64,000 nucleotides of DNA. Source: Campylobacter rectus (GTDB taxonomy: Bacteria > Campylobacterota > Campylobacteria > Campylobacterales > Campylobacteraceae). Numbering within the stretch: position 1 is the stretch's first letter; every line of letters begins with the position of its first letter. Made by a program: the position numbers and the translations under genes. Under the pieces are notes generated by a model. That model ran no database searches and had not been told where the DNA came from. It saw nothing but the letters and a program-made list of their open reading frames with translations. This document shows positions 1 to 8,588 of the stretch, in pieces. The DNA is taken from NCBI RefSeq assembly GCF_004803795.1, contig NZ_CP012543.1, positions 930,001 through 994,000 on the forward strand, in the 5' to 3' direction.

Positions 1-2
1 AG

Positions 3-3000
3 GACAAATCAAACGTATTTTTGGAAAATGTAGAGGCTAAGTCTCTTTCTATCACCAGCGATAAAAATACCGAAGGCTACGAGAATTTAAATTTGATCTC
101 AAAACAAGGCGTTTCGTTGAACAAATTCGAAGCCAATCAGCTTAGAGAGCTCACTATCAAAGGAAGCGGCGAGCTAAAGATAGCCGATGTAGAGCTTAAC
201 GACGGCGCTAATCCGCAATTTAACAAGGTAAATGACGGTGGCATAAAGACGCCTGGCACTAGAGGCTTTACGAAACTTGACGCTTCAGGCTATACAGGCA
301 GCCTAACTCTTGATATCACCGATATTGTAAAAGAAGCAAGCGATCCGTTCGACTCAGGAAGAAAACTCAATACCGATATCATCGGTTCTAAGCTTGGTGA
401 TACGTTTTATCTAAGAGGCGGTCTTGGCTCTAGAACAAATATCGACGGCGGTGCGGGCGAAGACAAACTAGTGTTGGTAAGTGGCAGCATAGGCACAGGC
501 AAGAGAGCCGACGGCGTAACGGACTCAAAGATCACTAATATCGAAAACTTGGAGATGAGAGCTCAAAGCGGCGACTTATCTGCTGATTTTGATAGATTTG
601 ACGCAAGTTTAAAAAGAGTGCTTGTAAGAACCGAGCAAATGGATACGCTTGCCACCTTTACTTTGAGTAATATTTCCGAGAAATTTTCAAAAGAGGGCGT
701 GATTGATATAGAGCATTCTGCCGGAAATGAAGATAAGCCAAATAACTACAATACGAAAATCGTGGCAACCCTTAAGGACGCAAGCGGTAAAGATGATAGT
801 CTAACTTTTAGAGTCTTAGATGCAAACAATAAGGACAACAGCTTTGAATTTGAGATCGGTGCTGCGGGTGTCGAAAACATAACCGTTAAGGACGATGATA
901 CCGAGAGCAACGAGATGAAGCTTACCAACGCAGCCGATCATACCGGCAAAGTAACCCTTACCGGCGGCACTGCAGGTAAATACTTTGCAGTAAATAGCGA
1001 GATCGTCGCAAAAGAAGTCGATGCTAGCGGCCAAAAAAGCGATCTAAGACTAACCGTAAGAGATCAAGCCGCAAATCCGGGGCAAACCATCAAACTAGGA
1101 ACCGGTAATGACGTCCTTACATTTAAAGAGCTTGATGGTCTTGACGGCAAAGATACGATAACCGACGCAGGCGGTAACGATGTCGTAAGAGCGATATTTA
1201 GCAAAGATAACGCTTTAAATCTTAAAGGTATCGAGGGTGTTCATGTTGCTGCTCTCGACAATATAAATCTTGATGTGACAAATACTGATATCACGAAAAT
1301 GACTCTAATGTCAAGAGAAGCCGTCAAGCAAACAGACCATGTTGAGAGCCTAGGATACGGCGTTTATGGAATGAATAATACGACTTTTGGCACTACCGAT
1401 ATTAGTAAAAAAACTATCACTGTGAAAAAATCTAATATATCCGAGCTTAACTTTGCCGGCGACTTAGACAATAAAGACGACGACGTAGCTGCTGATGATG
1501 GCGATAAGGATCAGAACTTTAACGGTGTGGAATTGCTAAACAATCAGTCAAAAGAGTTGAACGTTAATGTCAGTTCATCTCTTGATAGGATTAAAGAAGG
1601 AGCTACATCCTACACTATCGGCAAGATTACTGCTCACGGCGTAGAGAAATTTAACGTAAAAATCAAAGACGAGAAAGATAAAACTACCACAACAAAGATC
1701 GATAACGTGTTTGGTAAAAATATCACTCATCTTAAAGTTACCGGCGTGGATAAAGACGGTAAAGAAGTAGCGACTAAAGGTAGCGTAAATCTCGGCACCG
1801 TTTCGGATGGCGGTTCGTTTAAGACTATGCAAGAAGTGGACGCTACGAATGTTGGCGGAGCCTTTACTGCTACGGTCACTTCACTGGGAGATAATTCTCA
1901 AGTAAAACTAGGTAACGGCGATAATGTCTTCTCTGCGAAAGGTTCAGGCGGTAACAATATCACGATAACTGCAGGTAACGGTAAAAACAAAATAACTGGT
2001 TCTGCTAGAGACAATAAGATAATAGCCGGTAACGGAGGCAATACGATTCATGCCGACGCCGGTAATAACAATATAAAACTAGGCAACGGTGATGACTATG
2101 TAACGGCTAAAGACGGTAATAACGTTGTTGAGTTCGGTAACGGTCGCGATAAATACGAGGGTAATCTTGGAACTAAATTAAAAAATGAGAAGATAGTAAC
2201 TTCTATCACAAAGACCGACGGTGCTGCCGATGTTAAATTCGCTACAGACGGTGAAAATGCTGCAACTACAACTCATCATCTTATCGCTAGCGACAGCGAA
2301 ACTGTGCAGGCCGTATGGGAAGGCGATACGATGAAGAACTATGCCGTAAATGGACAGAGAGCTTTAACCGATCTTACCAAATCTACAGATGGTGATGATC
2401 ATTACCTTGTAGGCGCCCAATACAATGACGATTCTACAAATTTAAAAGAAACTCCATTTACAAACGTGGCTACAACAACAGTGAAAGGTGGTAAGGGTAA
2501 CGATAGCTTTACTATCACAAAAACTCAAACCGATATGATAACAGTAGAGGGCGGCGAAGGAAAAGATCAGGTCTCTATCAATACGAAAGAGAAGATGAAG
2601 GTTAAGATTTCTGACGGCGACTCTGTTAAGGGTTCAAACGATGTAATCTACGGCTTTAAGACAGATACGGTAGGAGGCGCTAAAAACGATGTGCTCGATC
2701 TTGATACGACTAAGATAAAAAGTACTATGGCTAATGCTGCCGAGAATATCGCAAACGGTATCCAAGGTTGGGGTATAGGTGCGAAAGGCAATATTACATT
2801 CTATAAAGAGAATACATTTACGACTAAAACTCTCGTAAATGCCAAGAATCTCGATAGTGTCTTAAAATTCTTAGCCGAAAAGCTTAACGGTACCGGCGAT
2901 ACCGTTACTTTCGGATACGATAGAGACGGCGACGGAAAGATTGATAGTACTTATGTGTTCCAAGACGGAAACAAAGACACCGTAGTAGAACTTGCAGGCG

Positions 3001-3074
3001 TTGGTAATACCGCGACTGATGAAGCTGCGGGTCTAACTACTGGTGCTGCTAATGGCGATATAACTATTGCATAA
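3..3074 (+). CDS. S-layer/RTX-like secreted protein, 5' end outside window
   Basis: The reading frame is open from base 3, so the first visible TTG at 21 is internal and the true start lies left of the window. The visible part (about 1020 residues) is acidic, rich in Gly, Asp, Asn and Thr, and has no cysteine. From roughly residue 620 to 710 it has tightly spaced GNG/GNN-type glycine repeats that read as beta-roll, RTX-like calcium-binding turns. Near the C-terminus a DRDGDGKID loop looks like a further calcium site. The C-terminus ends in small hydrophobic residues, as in type I secretion substrates. Oral Campylobacter (rectus, showae) carry large S-layer proteins of this style, secreted by type I systems; a large RTX adhesin is the alternative. 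A strong terminator follows. Family assignment is from composition and repeats, not from a search. Confidence 0.8.
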   Translation, partial: DKSNVFLENVEAKSLSITSDKNTEGYENLNLISKQGVSLNKFEANQLRELTIKGSGELKIADVELNDGANPQFNKVNDGGIKTPGTRGFTKLDASGYTGSLTLDITDIVKEASDPFDSGRKLNTDIIGSKLGDTFYLRGGLGSRTNIDGGAGEDKLVLVSGSIGTGKRADGVTDSKITNIENLEMRAQSGDLSADFDRFDASLKRVLVRTEQMDTLATFTLSNISEKFSKEGVIDIEHSAGNEDKPNNYNTKIVATLKDASGKDDSLTFRVLDANNKDNSFEFEIGAAGVENITVKDDDTESNEMKLTNAADHTGKVTLTGGTAGKYFAVNSEIVAKEVDASGQKSDLRLTVRDQAANPGQTIKLGTGNDVLTFKELDGLDGKDTITDAGGNDVVRAIFSKDNALNLKGIEGVHVAALDNINLDVTNTDITKMTLMSREAVKQTDHVESLGYGVYGMNNTTFGTTDISKKTITVKKSNISELNFAGDLDNKDDDVAADDGDKDQNFNGVELLNNQSKELNVNVSSSLDRIKEGATSYTIGKITAHGVEKFNVKIKDEKDKTTTTKIDNVFGKNITHLKVTGVDKDGKEVATKGSVNLGTVSDGGSFKTMQEVDATNVGGAFTATVTSLGDNSQVKLGNGDNVFSAKGSGGNNITITAGNGKNKITGSARDNKIIAGNGGNTIHADAGNNNIKLGNGDDYVTAKDGNNVVEFGNGRDKYEGNLGTKLKNEKIVTSITKTDGAADVKFATDGENAATTTHHLIASDSETVQAVWEGDTMKNYAVNGQRALTDLTKSTDGDDHYLVGAQYNDDSTNLKETPFTNVATTTVKGGKGNDSFTITKTQTDMITVEGGEGKDQVSINTKEKMKVKISDGDSVKGSNDVIYGFKTDTVGGAKNDVLDLDTTKIKSTMANAAENIANGIQGWGIGAKGNITFYKENTFTTKTLVNAKNLDSVLKFLAEKLNGTGDTVTFGYDRDGDGKIDSTYVFQDGNKDTVVELAGVGNTATDEAAGLTTGAANGDITIA

Positions 3075-3102
3075 TGATTCTTTCTTTATGGATAGTTGTT
3101 TT

Positions 3103-3130
3103 AAAGGTCTCCTTTTAGGAGACCTTTTTT
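3103..3130 (+). terminator. Rho-independent terminator of the S-layer/RTX gene
   Basis: A perfect 11-bp stem (3103-3113 with 3117-3127) closes a TTT loop and runs into a T tract, 29 bases after the stop codon. It isolates the highly expressed surface-protein gene from the cassette downstream. Confidence 0.9.
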
Positions 3131-3201
3131 AATTATTTTAATCATACGCGATACGATTGATTCAAAACTTATCGTATTTTTCTCCCAATCATTATATTTT
3201 C

Positions 3202-3291
3202 TAAACCTTATTTTATTTATCTTTCTCTTGGTGAGATAAATTTTACCGACCCGAAGACGACCGAACCGGCCGTGATAAAGGCTAAATTTAC
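3202..3291 (-). pseudogene. Duplicated 3' end of the acyltransferase gene
   Basis: These 90 bases match 5391-5481, the 3' end of the intact acyltransferase, with about nine mismatches and one indel. On the minus strand the fragment still encodes a similar C-terminal segment. It sits immediately left of the ATPase gene and forms the left border of the cassette; a second fragment of the same degraded copy is the right border. Confidence 0.8.
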
Positions 3292-3388
3292 AGGCGACGA
3301 GACCACGGGCCGGATATCGATTATTTTAAGGTGCTTAAAAGAGATTAAAGGCAATAATATATTATTATATTTTAGAGGAAATTATAAG

Positions 3389-4558
3389 ATGCTAATAGAG
3401 TCCATATCGATAAAAAATCTACTTTCATTTAATAACGAAGGCATAAGCTTACGATTAAACAAATTTAATGTTTTGGTCGGTTCTAACGGATGCGGTAAAT
3501 CAAATTTTATCGAAGCCATAAGTCTGCTGCAATCGGCTCCCGGTTATCTTGCTTCTCCGGTAAAAGACAACGGCGGCATTATCACGTGGCTTTATAGAGG
3601 AGAAACAAAGCCGACTGCTTATATCGAAGTCGTTTTGGATATCAAAGGAGCAAAACACGATATCCCCATAAGGCACCATATCGCTTTTAACGAGACCGGC
3701 AATAAATTTGATCTACAAGATGAGAGTATAGAGGACAGCAGGTCGTATGACGGCTCTAAAGATCGGCCGTATTTTTATTATCGATTCCGCCATAATCATC
3801 CATTGCTTAACGTAAAAGGTAAAGAAAGGAAACTCCAAAGAGTCGATATAGACCCCGAACAATCCATCTTATCCCAGATAAAAGACCCCGATCAATATCC
3901 CGAAATAACGCAGATAAGTAAGGAGTATCAAAAGATACGGATATATAGAGAGTGGACCTTCGGTAGATACGCTATGCCAAGGCAACCTCAAATGGCGGAT
4001 ATGAGAAATGATTATCTGGAGGAGAATTATAGAAATTTAGGACTTATATTAAACAAAATTTCAGCTCATCCTTTACTCAAAAAAAAGTTGTTGGAAAAAT
4101 TGAGAGCTTTATACCCGCGGTTTGAGGACTACGGCGTCATTATAGAAGGCGCTACGGTTCAGATATTTTTTAACGAGAAAAACTACAGTATACCGGCCAC
4201 TAGGCTTTCGGACGGGACATTGCGGTATCTATCCTTGCTTGCCGTCTTATATAATCCCTATAAACCTTCTTTGCTCTGCATCGAGGAGCCTGAGCTTGGG
4301 CTGCATCCTGATGTTTTACCGATTGTGGCGCAAACGTTAAAAGAAGTTTCCGAAGACGTGCAGATCGTTGTTACTACGCATTCTGACGAAATCATAGATG
4401 CACTGACGGATTCGCCCGAAGATGTGATCGTATGCGAAAACGATGACGGTTATACTACTATGAAAAGACTTGATAAAGACGAGCTTAAGGATTGGCTTGA
4501 GCGCTATACGCTAGGCGAACTCTGGAATAAAGGGCAAATAGGAGGGAATAGGTTTTGA
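3389..4558 (+). CDS. AAA/ABC-type ATPase (RecF/OLD-like), paired with DUF4276 protein
   Basis: A 389-residue ATPase of the OLD/RecF-like AAA_15/AAA_21 group. The ATG at 3389 is preferred over an upstream GTG at 3272 because AGAGGAA lies just ahead of it and the family fold begins with IESISIKNLLSF. Visible motifs: Walker A GSNGCGKS (residues 31-38), ABC-like signature LSDGT (273-277), Walker B LLCIEEPELG (295-304) and a switch His in TTHSDE (His331). The middle holds the long coiled-coil/insert region usual in the group. Such ATPases paired with a TOPRIM-type nuclease gene occur in phage-defence systems (OLD, PARIS and Gabija as broad analogues). The stop region lies in a 30-bp tandem duplication shared with the next gene, so the two are translationally linked. 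A role in defence is inferred. Confidence 0.85.
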   Translation: MLIESISIKNLLSFNNEGISLRLNKFNVLVGSNGCGKSNFIEAISLLQSAPGYLASPVKDNGGIITWLYRGETKPTAYIEVVLDIKGAKHDIPIRHHIAFNETGNKFDLQDESIEDSRSYDGSKDRPYFYYRFRHNHPLLNVKGKERKLQRVDIDPEQSILSQIKDPDQYPEITQISKEYQKIRIYREWTFGRYAMPRQPQMADMRNDYLEENYRNLGLILNKISAHPLLKKKLLEKLRALYPRFEDYGVIIEGATVQIFFNEKNYSIPATRLSDGTLRYLSLLAVLYNPYKPSLLCIEEPELGLHPDVLPIVAQTLKEVSEDVQIVVTTHSDEIIDALTDSPEDVIVCENDDGYTTMKRLDKDELKDWLERYTLGELWNKGQIGGNRF

Positions 4559-4599
4559 AAACAACGATTAGGAGGGAATAGGTTTTGAAAACAACGATT
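4540..4599 (+). repeat. 30-bp tandem duplication at the ATPase/DUF4276 junction
   Basis: Two identical 30-base units (4540-4569 and 4570-4599) each carry an AGGAGGG ribosome site followed by a TTG start. In unit 1 the TTG at 4555 overlaps the ATPase stop TGA, but its frame soon hits TAG, so translation of the partner must start in unit 2 (TTG 4585). Confidence 0.95.
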
Positions 4600-5175
4600 T
4601 ATATAGAAGGCGGTCGCAAAAGACAGCTAAATATAGAGCTTAGAGCCGGCTTTAGGCAACTGTTTGAAAAAATGAGAATAAAGCCCTCTAAAATCGTTGC
4701 TTGCGGAACGAGAGGCGAAGCGTTTAAGGATTTTTGTTTGGGGTTGAAAACAAAAAGCGAAAATGAAAGTGTCATCTTGCTTATAGACAGCGAAGGGTTG
4801 ATAACGGTAGATTCAAAGGTAGAACACATACGACAAAACGATAAATGGAGCGGCATAAAAGATATGATGGAGGATAAGATATTTTTTATGGTTGTTATGA
4901 TGGAGTCGTGGTTTTTGTCCGATACCCAAGCGCTTAAAAATTTCTTTGGAAGCAAATTTGATGAAACGAAACTCCCTAAACAGAGTGATTTTGAGCGGAT
5001 AGACAAAGATGCGCTAAACGAGGGATTGAGAAAATCTACGCAAAAAACGACAAAGGGCTCATATGATAAAGGGAAACATTCTTTTAAGATACTTGCTTTG
5101 TTGGACGGCGATAAGGTAGCTAAGCATGGTAAATATGCACGGGAATTTTTTGATTATCTAAAAAATAATTGCTAA
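4585..5175 (+). CDS. DUF4276 family protein (TOPRIM-like partner of the ATPase)
   Basis: A 196-residue protein recognised as DUF4276 from its pattern: IYIEGG with Glu8 at the start, IVACGTRGEAF near residue 40, LLIDSEG with Asp68 and Glu70, MMESWFLSD around Glu107, and a C-terminal KGSYDKGKHSFKIL block. The early Glu followed by a D-x-E turn resembles a TOPRIM metal site as in OLD-type nucleases; that reading is inference. It starts at TTG 4585 behind a strong AGGAGGG. It follows the ATPase gene by 26 bases and is almost certainly cotranscribed. Together they look like a two-component effector: ATPase sensor plus a TOPRIM-like nuclease. The family is solid, the activity unproven. Confidence 0.82.
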   Translation: MKTTIYIEGGRKRQLNIELRAGFRQLFEKMRIKPSKIVACGTRGEAFKDFCLGLKTKSENESVILLIDSEGLITVDSKVEHIRQNDKWSGIKDMMEDKIFFMVVMMESWFLSDTQALKNFFGSKFDETKLPKQSDFERIDKDALNEGLRKSTQKTTKGSYDKGKHSFKILALLDGDKVAKHGKYAREFFDYLKNNC

Positions 5176-5199
5176 AAACTATTTTATACGCAATCTTTT

Positions 5200-5300
5200 T
5201 TCGCTCTTTTGGTTTTGGCTCTATAAACCAACCCAGGGCAAACCTGCACCGCACCCGCAAGGTAGTCAAGCGCGACCCTCATACTAAAAATGTCAAATTT
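5200..5300 (-). pseudogene. Internal fragment of a degraded second acyltransferase copy
   Basis: The first 28 bases (starting at 5203) match 5867-5894 in the intact acyltransferase with two differences, and similarity continues with small indels to the AAATTT at about 5300. Together with the fragment at 3202-3291 it shows that a second acyltransferase copy was interrupted by the ATPase/DUF4276 cassette: the part matching 5482-5860 is missing and replaced by the cassette. Confidence 0.7.
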
Positions 5301-5376
5301 AAGCATCGTATTTTATATTTGATTATGTATATCGTCTGTACTTTACATTAAAAATACCGAATTTAAGCAGACGTTT

Positions 5377-6627
5377 TTAAAAATGCTTTTTAAACCTTAT
5401 TTTATTTATTTTTCTCTCGATGAGATAAAAATTTACCAGTCCGAAGACGACCGAAGCAGCCGTGATAAAGGCTAAATTTACGCTTCCAAATAAAAACCTG
5501 CTAATCCAGATAAAAAGAAAGTGGCTGATAAAAAGCGAATACGAGAGCGAGCCTGCGATGTCGTTAAATTTCGCTCTTAAATTTGCTTTTTTACTTGCCG
5601 ATTTGATCTGCGCTGTCGTTTGCGCTTGCTCCGTTTCGCGAGCCGCGTCCGTGAGTCTTTGCGCCTTGTTTTTCGCTGTATCAAAGAGTAGTCGCGCCTC
5701 GTTTTGCATTTTATCTAAAGGCGTTTGGGCGCGATTTATCGCGTTTAATGAGGCTTGCGTTTCGCCCTTTATCACGCTTGTCTGCGAGGGGTCGGACGCA
5801 GCATCTATCCGTGTAGATTTTCGGCTAAAAAGCGTAAAAAGCTCAAATTTAAATCCGCTTTGCTCTTTTAGTTTCGGCTCTATAAACCAAGCCACGATAT
5901 AGACGATCGCCGCGCCAAAAAGATAGCCGAGCGCCGTCTCCACGCTAAAAACGCCGAAATTTCGCGAGTAAAAAAGATAACACGCCAGCGCCGTCATCGC
6001 CGAGTAAAAAACGGCGAGCTTGCTATGTTGCTTTTGATAAATCAAAAATCCCGTATAAAACATAAAAAATACGCCGCAAACGAGCCTATAGCCGTAAATG
6101 TCGGAGTCTATAAAGCCCAAATTCGCAGCCGCATAAACGCCCAGCGAGCCAAGGGCTAGCGCATAGCCCAGCCGTCTAAATTTGATCGCAAGCACGAGCA
6201 GGGCGTAGGCCTGAAGCTCGGCTCCCAGCGACCATGCGGGCGGTATGAGGAAATTTAGCCCTGCGGGTGCGTCAATGACGGAGACATCGAGCCAAAAAAA
6301 GTAGTTTAGCGGCACGATGAGCGCGTTTGCGAGCAGATTTTTCGCGCTAAAATGCGGCTGCAAATAAGAGGTCGCGCAAAAAAACAGCGCCGTGAGCACG
6401 AATGCAAATAAAAATGCAGGATAAATACGCAAAAATCTATCCTTCACAAAGTAGCTTATCTGCGCGTTTTGCGGAGCGATTTTGATAAAGACCTTTGAGG
6501 TGACGAGCCCTGCTAGGATGTAAAATATCACGACGGCAAAAACGCCGATATTTTTGCCCGCCAGCCCGACACCAACGTGCGATAGCAGCACGAAATACGC
6601 TAAAATAAATCTGATATAACCAAACAT
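5377..6627 (-). CDS. Acyltransferase 3 family membrane protein (OafA-like)
   Basis: A 416-residue integral membrane protein. The N-terminus (FILAYFVLLSHVGVG) carries the conserved His of the acyltransferase-3 family, whose members O-acylate surface sugars such as lipopolysaccharide, capsule or peptidoglycan. Around ten hydrophobic segments follow. Between about residues 270 and 350 there is a charged, Gln/Ala/Thr-rich soluble stretch before the last two membrane segments, which the family's core does not need. An AGGAAC ribosome site precedes ATG 6627. Substrate unknown; proximity to a surface-protein gene is suggestive only. Confidence 0.8.
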   Translation of the reverse strand: MFGYIRFILAYFVLLSHVGVGLAGKNIGVFAVVIFYILAGLVTSKVFIKIAPQNAQISYFVKDRFLRIYPAFLFAFVLTALFFCATSYLQPHFSAKNLLANALIVPLNYFFWLDVSVIDAPAGLNFLIPPAWSLGAELQAYALLVLAIKFRRLGYALALGSLGVYAAANLGFIDSDIYGYRLVCGVFFMFYTGFLIYQKQHSKLAVFYSAMTALACYLFYSRNFGVFSVETALGYLFGAAIVYIVAWFIEPKLKEQSGFKFELFTLFSRKSTRIDAASDPSQTSVIKGETQASLNAINRAQTPLDKMQNEARLLFDTAKNKAQRLTDAARETEQAQTTAQIKSASKKANLRAKFNDIAGSLSYSLFISHFLFIWISRFLFGSVNLAFITAASVVFGLVNFYLIERKINKIRFKKHF

Positions 6628-6639
6628 TTTGTTCCTATT

Positions 6640-8588
6640 TTGTTTTTATCGCGTTTTTGGCAAAATTCGGCGCAAAATTTTGCTATTTTCGTCAAATTTT
6701 TCCGCCGCTTGAGCCGTTTTGCACTCCCGTAAAAAGCGGCGCGGTTTCTAGCGCGAGAATTTGACGCTTGAGCTCTCTGCGAAAGAAAGCTTAAATTTTA
6801 TCGATTCTTGCTTTTTAACGCGAAAAATTCGCCGCCGCTTTTATACTTCTTGCGTAAAATTTACGCTTGCGAAAATATATTGGGCGCGCCGATACCGTGT
6901 CTTGCGCCGCTTTTTGACGTAAAATTTACGCTTGCGAAAAGCCACCCCAAACGCCGCGATTTACGGACGGAGTTTCCTGCCTTCAAACCCGTATATAGGC
7001 GCGAAACCACCAGGTCGTCACGATTTACGGAGCATCGCTTTGACGTAAAATTTGCTTTTTCTATTTTTACGTTTTATGCGAAGAGGGCCTATTTTTGGCG
7101 CCTTTTTTAGCTAAACCGCCTTTGCGCTTTTTAAAATTTAGCTTCGTTTTGCTGCGCCTTGACGCAAATTTGATTTATTTGAGCGCCGTTTTTGCGACTT
7201 TTTAGCGATTTTACGGATATCGGTAAAAGCCCGCATAGCTCCCGTTTTGCATCGCTGCTACGCTTTTGCGCCCAAGGACGCGTAAATTTGCGGATTTTGA
7301 CGCGCCGCCTTTTTTCGGCAAGGTAAAATTTGCCGTATTTGAGTTTTGATTTTACCGTAAATTTATGCATTTGCGCCTGTTTTTGCGGTTATATTGCTTA
7401 AATTTCCTTTGCGTCATAGCGGACCGTTTTTGCCGTCTTGGATTTTATCTTTGATACGAGTGCGGTTATCGCAGACATCGCCGACGCGCTCGTTTGCGCC
7501 GGTTCAAATTTACGCGGTTTCGCATCGCGCGATAGATTTAAATCGTCGCAAATTTGTTTTTAAACGCCGATACGCAAAAACTAGCCTGCGAATTTTCTGT
7601 AAAAAATTAACTGATTTACCGCAAACGGCTGTATAGAATTATAATTTTTCGAGCCTTCGACCGTGCCGTCGCGAATGCCGAGATACAAAATCGCTCCTTT
7701 GCGTCGTCTTTAAATTTTACAAACGAAATTAAATCTGCGGTGAAAATTTAAATGTTTGCGAAAATTGCCGCATTTTTAAGTTTCGTTCTGATTTTTGGTT
7801 TGAGTGAAAATTTGAAAATTTACGGCGGCTATCGTAACTCCAAGCGACGAATTCGAATCTCCGCCAATCGGCTTGACATTGCCGAGGATCTTGCAAACAA
7901 TTTATTGAGGGCGAATAATTTAAGAAAAGACGGCGGCTTGACGCGCCGAGGATCTTGCAGCGGCGTTTAAAATTTCTAAATTTACCTCTAGCGCGTATTT
8001 GTCGATGATTTTAAAATTTCTTGCGTTACGTTTGAGGGTATTTCTCCTCGCGCCCGCCCGAGAGAGCCTTTGCGAGCTAGACTAAGGTAAAGCGCCTACA
8101 TTTTGTTTTTCGTTGCTTTTAAAGGGCGTTCATTTTTTAAAAGCATTTTGGAATGCGGGTCCTAGCCTGCGGGTAGGTCGCTCAAACTGCGCAGTTGAAA
8201 CCTCGCGTAAGTTTAGGCGGTAAATCAAGCTAAAATTTAACGCCAAAGGCTCCGAATCGCCGCCGAAATTAATTTAAGCGCGCCTTACGCGGTTCGCTAA
8301 ATTTTGATTGGTCAAATTTTGCGCGTCTGTCAAACGGCGACGGATTTAATAAAATCTAGCGGCAAAATCTCCGCGTCGTAAATTTATTCCAAATTTTATG
8401 CGGTCGCCGCCGAGTAGAGCGTTTTTGCGGTGCAGGTTTTGGTCGGTAAAATTTGGCGAGCGCCAAACCTCGCTGCGCGCTGCTGCAAAATCTATCAAAA
8501 TCAAAAAACCGAAATTTGACCGAATTTTACGCCATCGCCGTCGAGTTTGCGCATTTAAATTTATCCGCGTATCTCACCGCAAAAACCG
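6640..8588. other. Gene-free stretch, about 1.95 kb
   Basis: No open frame here has a ribosome site, codon bias or recognisable motif. The stretch is dense in AAATTT, TAAAATTT and GCG. A 23-base direct repeat occurs at 6853-6875 and 6918-6940, and a 28-base imperfect repeat (GCTTGACxxxGCCGAGGATCTTGCA pattern) at about 7871 and 7937. It is probably decayed coding DNA whose origin I cannot name. Confidence 0.6.

Noticed and set aside
5462-5902. 146-codon plus-strand frame
   Set aside because: Antisense shadow of the acyltransferase; useful only because it revealed the duplicated fragments.
6808-7970. Several 60-100-codon frames in the gene-free stretch
   Set aside because: No ribosome sites, no motifs, Arg/Phe-biased composition typical of chance frames in AAATTT/GCG-rich DNA.
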